A DNA stretch of 64,000 nt, taken from assembly GCA_019828565.1 (NCBI GenBank), contig JAHDYR010000014.1, positions 1 to 64,000 on the forward strand. The letters run 5' to 3'. Both the position numbers and the translations under genes were made by a program. Every line of letters starts with the position of its first letter. Within the stretch, counting starts at the first letter, position 1. Shown piece after piece: positions 57,801 to 64,000 of the stretch. The DNA comes from Carpediemonas membranifera. Taxonomy: Eukaryota > Fornicata. Under the pieces are notes generated by a model. The model searched no databases. It was not told the DNA's origin and worked only from the letters and a program-made list of their open reading frames with translations.

Positions 57801-58938
57801 GGAGAGCCAGCGGACGGCGTCGACAGACGTCAGCGTCGCGACGACCTGGTCGTTGGTCGACCACATGTCTCTGTCTTCCCGCGGTACATGTGCGTCAAAG
57901 CTGCGGCGAACAGCGTCGATGGTCGTGCGGTCGAGCCACCCCTGTGAGCCGGTGGGCGGGGTCAACCTGCGGCGGCGGGCGAAGGGGGGAGTTGGCTGAG
58001 TCACCACGGGCTTCGTGCTCGGTCTCTGGCTCAGCTCTCTCCCCTTCCCCGCCTTCGACGCCCGCCAGGGAGAGGAACTCGGACACTGCGGTGTCGTCGA
58101 TGTTCCTCTCCTCTGGCTGGGTGGGGGGGCAACCTGGGCGGGGGTGGGGCTCGGGGGCCTGTCACCCTGCGGGGCGGCTGCGGGCTGCGGCCCAGTTAGG
58201 GCGACAGCGGAGTCGGTGGGGGCAGCATCGGCAGGGGTGGGGCTCGGGGGCCTATCACCCTGCTGTTGACGGTCTGCGCGGCCAGCAGCTACGCGACACG
58301 CGTATGCTTCTGCCTCGAGGAAGGCAGTGCGGTCTCGCGCAGGGCTTGCCGGGCGGGCCTCCCTCGACACGGCTGATCAGTTGGGCGTATGACTGACGCC
58401 CGGTCTTGGCGCGGCGAGCGGCGATCTCGGACGGGCGGAGCGGACGAGGGTGCTCCCTCATGAGCTGCTCATCGGTCTTTCTGCCCCGTATCACGCGCTC
58501 GAGGGCCTCGTTGGCACGATCAATCGAGATCGTAGCAGTGAACACCTGGTTGGTGGCTGCGGCGTGAAGAAGTGAAGTGGCATTGGCGATGTGGTCATCA
58601 CGGCGGGATGCCTTCGGCTTATGGCCTGGCCCGAAGCGGTTTGTGGCCGCATGAACGTAGTCCGTGATCAAAGAAAGGTTGTTGATCGTGAAGAAGCGTT
58701 TGTTGTCCGTCACAAGGCGCAATAAACGATCTTTGTTCATACAAACCTCGATGAAGGCCTCAGCGTTCTTCGGCCACGAGCCTTTCGGGCAGTGCTGACG
58801 AATTTCTTCCATTACGCGCAGGAGCGCAGCGAACAGCGCTAGTTTCAGGTAATTCGTGTCACCTGGTCCGTCATCGGATGTATGGCAGGATTCGTCGCCT
58901 TGCGGCGGCGAATCGAGCAACTTTCCTCTGGATACCAT
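54894..58938 (-). pseudogene. Family A polyprotein, multiply frameshifted (A6)
   Basis: Begins at ATG 58938. Gag-like, RT, Cys-His and endonuclease regions are all present but spread over several frames, including the shared extra base near 55236. Motif C YQDD is readable near 56430. Confidence 0.8.
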
Positions 58939-58998
58939 GGCCGAATTTACTTTCCCAGGTTGTCCGAACAACACGCGACTCCGCGGAATTTCGAGCAA
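54894..58998 (-). mobile_element. Non-LTR retrotransposon copy A6 (family A), full length, many +1 indels
   Basis: Full-length A unit with one Pro/Ala repeat. Extra bases relative to A2 near 55477 (G), 55751 (T), 56434 (G), 56892 (C), 57521 (C), 57941 (C), 58127 (GG) and 58353 (C). Very close to A5 and A1 elsewhere. Confidence 0.85.
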
Positions 58999-59136
58999 CC
59001 ACTCTCGCGCAGGGGCAGGGGATGCGTTATGCGATGCGGCGATGGGGCGGGAGGCGCAGGGGGGCTCGGGGACGACGCAGCCTAGAGTGGCCGAGTCAGC
59101 CGAGTCGCGACTCCGGCATTTTGTGGGGAGGGCAGA

Positions 59137-59556
59137 TTATTGGTGGTGCTCGGCCCAACGGGCCTTGCACTGGGAGACATAGTCCGACCAGACGGTCTGG
59201 TTGTCCGCCCAGATGGACCAGAATACCCGGTCACGGATGGCGCCCACGAGGGCCGGCCTGCGAATCGCGGCACAGAGGCGGGCGACCCAGCACTCGGTCA
59301 GACGGGACTCAGTCTCGCCCAGAACCGTGCAGGCAGCAGGCACGAAGGTGACCTGCCAGTTGCGGTACTCGCGGAGCTTCTCTAGCTCAGCCTCCCGCGG
59401 GTGCAGGCTGACCACGAAGTCGACATAGACTTCCTCGTGGACACGGTTCCCGACCACGTCTCTCTCGCCTGCCACCATGAGGTCGGCCACCTTGCGTCTG
59501 GGCGCTTCGGTATCGGCCTGCTGATAGCGGGGGTGACGAGAGGTGAGCGCGACCTC
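59137..59556 (-). mobile_element. Non-LTR retrotransposon copy A7, 3' end only, array border
   Basis: Only the last ~420 bp of a family A unit, ending after GCGACCTCG at 59556, where single-copy DNA begins. Its endonuclease tail is in frame with the preceding R-x-K-V-A-D-L residues (59137-59490), because it lacks the extra base near the ATG that A1-A6 share. It also differs at GATAGC for GGTAGC near 59522. It is the outermost unit of the array. Confidence 0.88.
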
Positions 59557-60118
59557 GTCCCGAAACCGTTCATAAGAAGATTGACGCCGATTACTCCACC
59601 CAACTTCGGCAGAGTGCTTTCACGTCAGATACCGTCTGACTGACATGCGCTTCCATGTTCAATATTCATGTCTGCAAGAATTTCTCAATCTCGTTTGCCG
59701 GAAGCAGTTTAGAAAACAACTCGAGTCGAGCATCTCACAATATTTATGACGCCCGCCTCATATAGGCGCTGAGCGAGGACAACGCAATCTGACTGGTAAA
59801 CGACCAATTAAAGCCGGGACTTCCGTGTGAACATCACGCGTTGAAATCTCGTTTCTCAAGGGAGTTGAGGTTGGCGAGCAGTAGGATGCGGGAGCCCAGC
59901 CGCGTGACGCCCATCACCATTCAGACCAGGAGGCAGACTGCGAAGACAATGTCCAGCATCGAGCCGAGCAAGAAAATCATCTGATGATCAAAAATCAGAT
60001 AACCGATGGAAACACTACCCAACGGATCTACTACTACTGAATCACATTTAGGGGTGATTCGAATCGCGTTCGACTCAGGCGACCGTGATTCAGATTTTCC
60101 CAAGAAGACGAGAAGAAA
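59557..60118. other. Array-to-single-copy border region, no gene seen
   Basis: 562 bp with no convincing frame. It should hold the promoter of the oxidoreductase gene. Contains no telomere-like repeat. Confidence 0.5.
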
Positions 60119-61270
60119 ATGTCGGGTTCTGTTTGGGAGCCTTTGACGCTTAACAAGTTATCAATCAACAATCGCTGGATGCGTTCAGCAACATGGGAGG
60201 GGTTTGCTGCTCCAAACGGCGATATTACTCCCAAGCTTGTCGAATTCTACAAGGATCTCGCCAACGGTGGCCTTGGCTTGATTATAAGCTCACATACGTA
60301 CATTCGTCCCGATGGAGCTCTTGCTTTTGGCATGAGTGGCATCGTTGACGACGAGCAAGCAAAGACGCACATTCCACTCGTTGAGGCCGTTCATGCGGTT
60401 GATGGAGCGAAGATCGTCTGCCAAATCAACCATACCGGCGCACTCACAAGCACTGAGACCCCCATCTGCTGCTCTAAGCTTGACGACCAGCCCGAACTTC
60501 AAGCCATCATTGGCATCAAGCCCAACGCGCACGAACTCACCACAAAAGAGATGGAGGATCTTGAGGACGTATACGTCCGAGCTGCTGTGCGCTGCAAGAA
60601 CATTGCAGGCTACGACGGCGTTCAGTTCCACGGTGCACACCAGTATTTCATTGCCCAGACCTTGAGCGAGCTGACGAACCAGAGGACCGATGTTTACGGC
60701 CAGGACCGCAGTCTGTTCTTCACGAACGTCGTGAGAAAGACCAGAGAGGCAGTCGGGCCCGACTTCTTTTTGATGGCCAAGATCAACGGATCTGATTTCC
60801 TCGAGATTGACGGCAAGGCACGCGGGACAACGATTGAGTCAACTCTTGAGTATCTCAAGCCAGTGGCCGACCTTCTCGACGCCGTAGAGGTTAGCGGGGG
60901 TGGTGCCATCAAGGGCAGCGCCGCTCCCGGCCGCAAGGGAAACCTGTTCCCTGTGGCGAACCAAGGCTATCACACCGAGCAGGCTAAGACCATCAAGGAG
61001 AGGTTCGGGGAGAAGATGAAGGTCATCCTTGTTGGAGGAATCCGCACGCCCAAGGCAGCTAACAAATTCATCGACAGCGGCGTGTGTGACGCTGTTTCAA
61101 TGAGCAGACCGCTTATTGTGCAGCCGGATCTAATCAAAAGATTGAAGGCAGACCCGGAGGCTGATCGTGTCGCGTGTGTTAGCTGCAGCAAGTGTCACAC
61201 CAAGATTGTGGAGATGGGTGGCCTCGCTTGTGCCAACGACGCCGTTCTCAAGAAGCTAGGCCGCGAGTAA
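60119..61270 (+). CDS. NADH:flavin oxidoreductase / old yellow enzyme family protein
   Basis: 383 residues from ATG 60119, the usual length for single-domain members. TIM-barrel FMN enzyme signatures: an early substrate/FMN loop (RWMRSATWEG), QINHTG, GYDGVQFHGAHQYFIAQ with the substrate-binding pair H171/H174, NQRTDVYG, VEVSGGG, and ILVGGIRT plus CDAVSMSRPLI for the FMN phosphate. A C-terminal CVSCSKC with a later Cys resembles the Fe-S cysteine cluster of 2,4-dienoyl-CoA reductase-like members but is shortened, so cluster binding is uncertain. It reduces activated C=C bonds or similar substrates with NAD(P)H; the physiological substrate is unknown. It ends 31 bp from the convergent RCC1 gene. 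Confidence 0.9.
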   Translation: MSGSVWEPLTLNKLSINNRWMRSATWEGFAAPNGDITPKLVEFYKDLANGGLGLIISSHTYIRPDGALAFGMSGIVDDEQAKTHIPLVEAVHAVDGAKIVCQINHTGALTSTETPICCSKLDDQPELQAIIGIKPNAHELTTKEMEDLEDVYVRAAVRCKNIAGYDGVQFHGAHQYFIAQTLSELTNQRTDVYGQDRSLFFTNVVRKTREAVGPDFFLMAKINGSDFLEIDGKARGTTIESTLEYLKPVADLLDAVEVSGGGAIKGSAAPGRKGNLFPVANQGYHTEQAKTIKERFGEKMKVILVGGIRTPKAANKFIDSGVCDAVSMSRPLIVQPDLIKRLKADPEADRVACVSCSKCHTKIVEMGGLACANDAVLKKLGRE

Positions 61271-61301
61271 TCCAATAAATTATAAAAAAATGCGTCGTTA
61301 T

Positions 61302-63014
61302 TTAAATACGTACGGCCATTGGGCCCGAATGGACCACTATAAACTCTCTTGAGTCGACCTGCACCTCTTCCAATCTCGTAAATGAGTCCGGCGTTGAAGT
61401 AGCAGCATAAGCCACACCCCACTCCCTGACGCACACCGCAAACCACTGACCGCCACCGTCTCTGAAAGTCAAGAACTGCCCAACGTGGGTCGACTCAAAA
61501 GGCAGAGTGAACTTGCCGGAGACTGCCGCCCAGCAGTGGGTGAGACCCTCTTCCACCCAGACAACGAGGTCCTCGTTGCAAAAGAAGGCCTTGACACTTG
61601 CAGAGAAGAGAAGCGGTTTGGCATCGTGACAGAGTGCCTTTGGCTGGTTTGAGTAGCTCGGCAACAGGCCCGACTGGGCGATGGGGTAGGGTACCCGACC
61701 CGCGAATAAAAGCTGGCGACCGCCGAGGAATATGTTGAAAGCACCATAACCACTTCCCAGCTCAGTGCCAGTCAACACTCCGTCGACAGGGAAAGTCAAA
61801 GGGACAAAGGCACTGACTATTGCCCGACTCGCCACAGCAGCTGGGCGAAGTCGCCTGGGTCTGAATCCGAAGCCAGGAACATAGCCGGCCTCATCGTCCG
61901 CCTCATCGTCGTCGTTATGGTCGTCATCGAGCACGGGACGAGGGTCAGTGTCACGAGCATTGGGGCTGCCGATGCCAAGCTGGCCAAAGTCGTTGACTCC
62001 AGCAATGAGCTGCCGATCAGCAGTGGTGAGAATGATTAGATCATTCTTGTTCAAAACCTGATCTGGGAAAAATCTATGAGGCACGTTGACTGGATAAAAT
62101 GAATCTGTATCTAATACATCCTTTGAGAACCAATCAACGCCATGGCCCGCGATTACCACCCCGGCGGGGGTGAACATTAATGTCCGGCCCCATCCAACTA
62201 CCAGGCAAGACACCAGACAGTGCTTCTGCCATGACGGCAGCCGCGACTCGTACGCCGCTACCTCTGGGCATTGGGGGAAGGTGACACGTGTGGGCAAGGT
62301 GATGTCTCCTCCCATTTCTTGAGGGAATCCGAGTTGGTGGCGTCGGTTCGATCCCCAGCCGAATAAACCCTTGGGAGTCACCCCAATAAAAGAGTTTTCA
62401 GAGGAATAGACGCGTAATACCCTTGGCGAGTGGGGAATGACCCAGCCCGCTGTGCGCTGGGGTCTGTTGATCAGAAGATGACCAGCGTACAAGCAGTAGG
62501 AGTCGTTGGTGAAGTCAAAGCACTCGCACACACCGTCCTTCTCAGAAACACGGTAGGAGAAGAGGAATTTCTTGCAGAGAAGCCACCCAGGGCATTCTGC
62601 GAGGTTGAGCGAGTTGAAACCATGAAGGAGGGTGGCCCACAGCGTGCCCTGGAGCAGGGTGTGCAGGGCGACCGGGAGCTCCTCGCCCTCTGCAAGCTCG
62701 ACGTTCATAGACAGCGGGGGGCCGTCTGTGAGGATGGACTGAGCGCGGTCGAGGAGGACTTGTGCTTTTGGTGCGAGAGGGGGAATTGCAGTGAGCATTA
62801 CGGAAAGCGTTTCGAGTGTAGCGCTGCTTTCTGGCGCTCTATGTATCTCCTGATCGCGGACCGAGGGCATAACTTGGTTGAAGTGCCGCGAGTAGGCGTG
62901 GCGAAGGAGAGAAGGAACGTCGCCAGGGATTTCGGCCGTCAAAACAACAGAAACATGGTAAACGGAGATTATTGCATCCTTCACATCATCTGGGGTGCTC
63001 TCAGCTGCATCCAT
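61302..63014 (-). CDS. RCC1-repeat-like protein
   Basis: 570 residues from ATG 63014. At least two RCC1-type blade motifs are clear (GLFGWGSNRRHQLGFPQ and AGVNDFGQLGIGSP); other blades are diverged. The N-terminal ~180 residues are helical without a recognised domain, and an acidic stretch (DDDHNDDDEADDE) interrupts the propeller near residue 370. RCC1 repeats form beta-propellers for protein binding, sometimes guanine nucleotide exchange for Ran. This protein is too diverged to call RCC1 itself. Convergent with the oxidoreductase gene and divergent from the aldolase gene. Confidence 0.7.
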   Translation of the reverse strand: MDAAESTPDDVKDAIISVYHVSVVLTAEIPGDVPSLLRHAYSRHFNQVMPSVRDQEIHRAPESSATLETLSVMLTAIPPLAPKAQVLLDRAQSILTDGPPLSMNVELAEGEELPVALHTLLQGTLWATLLHGFNSLNLAECPGWLLCKKFLFSYRVSEKDGVCECFDFTNDSYCLYAGHLLINRPQRTAGWVIPHSPRVLRVYSSENSFIGVTPKGLFGWGSNRRHQLGFPQEMGGDITLPTRVTFPQCPEVAAYESRLPSWQKHCLVSCLVVGWGRTLMFTPAGVVIAGHGVDWFSKDVLDTDSFYPVNVPHRFFPDQVLNKNDLIILTTADRQLIAGVNDFGQLGIGSPNARDTDPRPVLDDDHNDDDEADDEAGYVPGFGFRPRRLRPAAVASRAIVSAFVPLTFPVDGVLTGTELGSGYGAFNIFLGGRQLLFAGRVPYPIAQSGLLPSYSNQPKALCHDAKPLLFSASVKAFFCNEDLVVWVEEGLTHCWAAVSGKFTLPFESTHVGQFLTFRDGGGQWFAVCVREWGVAYAATSTPDSFTRLEEVQVDSREFIVVHSGPMAVRI

Positions 63015-63509
63015 TCCACTGACCCCGACACGAGTGATGAGCTGACACTCGACTCACAGTCAGTCATCGTGCGGGCATGGCACTGACAGGTCGACCAGAA
63101 TGCTGATCATGCACGTGAACCGACTAACAAGTCTTAAAATTCCGCATTTTTGACTTGGCAGGGTAGGCGAAGGTTATGAAGGTCATGCTCAGCTGATTCG
63201 GCAAAAGCTCAGCGAGATGCCGCCATGGTATCGCAAGAAGACGCTGTTGTGGATGTGATGGCAGCATCCAGGTCATGCCCCATTCCAGGAAGCGAGGCAA
63301 TGCAATGATGGGGAAATGTGATTAATAGAGACGAAAAAATCGGTGTATGCCCTCAGCCTGCTGATTGCTTCGGGTTAAGACTGATTCTGTCATGCGCTTG
63401 CCGATTTGGTGTTCGATTTGGTGCGATCTTAAAGAAATCTACAGAACTTTTTTTCGTGCAAGACAAGAACCTCGTTCTAGTTTGTCCTTTCACGCCGCAA
63501 CTCACACAT
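63015..63509. other. Divergent intergenic region, no gene seen
   Basis: 495 bp between the RCC1-like gene and the aldolase gene. It must contain both promoters. A run of T (AACTTTTTTTCG, about 63445) lies ~60 bp before the aldolase ATG. Confidence 0.5.
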
Positions 63510-64000
63510 ATGCCTCTCGTTCCTCTCAAGCAGATCCTCGACAACGCCATCGCCGGCGGCTACGGTGTCCCCGCTCTTAACGTCAACAACATGGAGGCCA
63601 TCCAGGCCATCTCTGCTGCTGCCAAGAAGGTCAAGTCCCCTCTTATCGTCCAGGCTTCCCGCGGTGCCCTCAAGTACACCAACCTCATCTACCTCAAGCA
63701 CCTCATGATGGCTGCCTCCGAGGAGAACCCCGAGATCCCTATGGCCCTTCACCTCGACCACGGCGACAACATCGAGTCCGTTAAGACCGCCATCGACCTC
63801 GGCTTCACCTCTGTCATGATCGACGCCTCCCACCACTCCTACGAGGAGAACGTCCGCATCACCAAGGAGGTCGTCGACTACGCTCACCAGTTCGGCGTCA
63901 CCGTCGAGGCTGAGCTCGGCACTCTCGGCGGCATCGAGGAGGATATCACCGGCGAGGTCCAGCTCACCGACCCCGACCAGGCCGAGGATTTCGTCAAGAC
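63510..64000 (+). CDS. Class II fructose-bisphosphate aldolase, partial at window edge
   Basis: 163 residues visible from ATG 63510, continuing beyond the window (usual length about 320). Class II features: GVPALNVNNMEA, SRGALKY, HLDHGD with catalytic D83 and zinc ligand H84, and VEAELGTLGGIEED. It cleaves fructose 1,6-bisphosphate to dihydroxyacetone phosphate and glyceraldehyde 3-phosphate in glycolysis using Zn2+. The sequence is of the type found in diplomonads and many bacteria. Codons almost all end in C, as expected for a highly expressed gene. It is the best clue to the host lineage. Confidence 0.93.
   Translation, partial: MPLVPLKQILDNAIAGGYGVPALNVNNMEAIQAISAAAKKVKSPLIVQASRGALKYTNLIYLKHLMMAASEENPEIPMALHLDHGDNIESVKTAIDLGFTSVMIDASHHSYEENVRITKEVVDYAHQFGVTVEAELGTLGGIEEDITGEVQLTDPDQAEDFVK

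Noticed and set aside
59557-60118. Telomere-associated repeat at the array border
   Set aside because: No short tandem G-rich repeat was seen here or anywhere in the window.

Overview
The window looks like nuclear DNA of a microbial eukaryote, most likely a fornicate metamonad (a Carpediemonas/Giardia-type flagellate). The evidence is a diplomonad-style class II fructose-bisphosphate aldolase at the right edge, an RCC1-repeat protein, an old-yellow-enzyme family protein, continuous ORFs with the standard code, and tandem arrays of restriction-like-endonuclease (RLE) non-LTR retrotransposons like those known from Giardia chromosome ends. The species and the subtelomeric position are inference. 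No rRNA, tRNA or CRISPR was seen.

Layout. (1) 1-26593 and 47811-59556 form one head-to-tail array of RLE-type non-LTR retrotransposons, all on the minus strand. Three related families are present: A (copies A1-A7), C (C0, C1) and a mosaic B (A-like 5' part, C-like RT/RLE part). Successive copies are joined by nearly the same linker of about 200 bp. Most copies are broken by single-base indels in homopolymers; A2 (6383-10604) is the most complete. (2) 12768-16245 is a plus-strand DIRS-like tyrosine-recombinase retrotransposon that has replaced the 5' half of copy A3. (3) 26594-47810 is a 21,217-bp AT-richer block with perfect 56-bp terminal inverted repeats, inserted in the reverse-transcriptase gene of copy B. 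It is flanked by GG on both sides, and removing it with one GG restores the RT reading frame exactly. (4) 59557-64000 is single-copy DNA with three apparently intact genes.

The 21-kb element is the main discovery. It appears to be an undescribed large DNA transposon carrying cargo: an 866-aa protein that may be its transposase, a protein kinase with a C-terminal zinc motif, an OTU-type cysteine protease, a SET-domain protein, a HEPN-like (RNxxxH) zinc protein, a 414-aa protein of unknown function, small ORFs, and five copies of a segment that reads as part of a Piwi domain. A cassette (Piwi fragment, HEPN-like gene, 414-aa gene) has been amplified three to five times. Several of its genes start about 18-27 nt downstream of a shared TGCACTTTAG box, so the element may carry its own promoter type. 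No DNA polymerase B, capsid protein or packaging ATPase was seen, so I do not call it a Polinton or virus.

Caution: the many +1 homopolymer indels in copies A5 and A6 may be assembly or polishing errors in near-identical repeats, so calls of 'broken' there are provisional.
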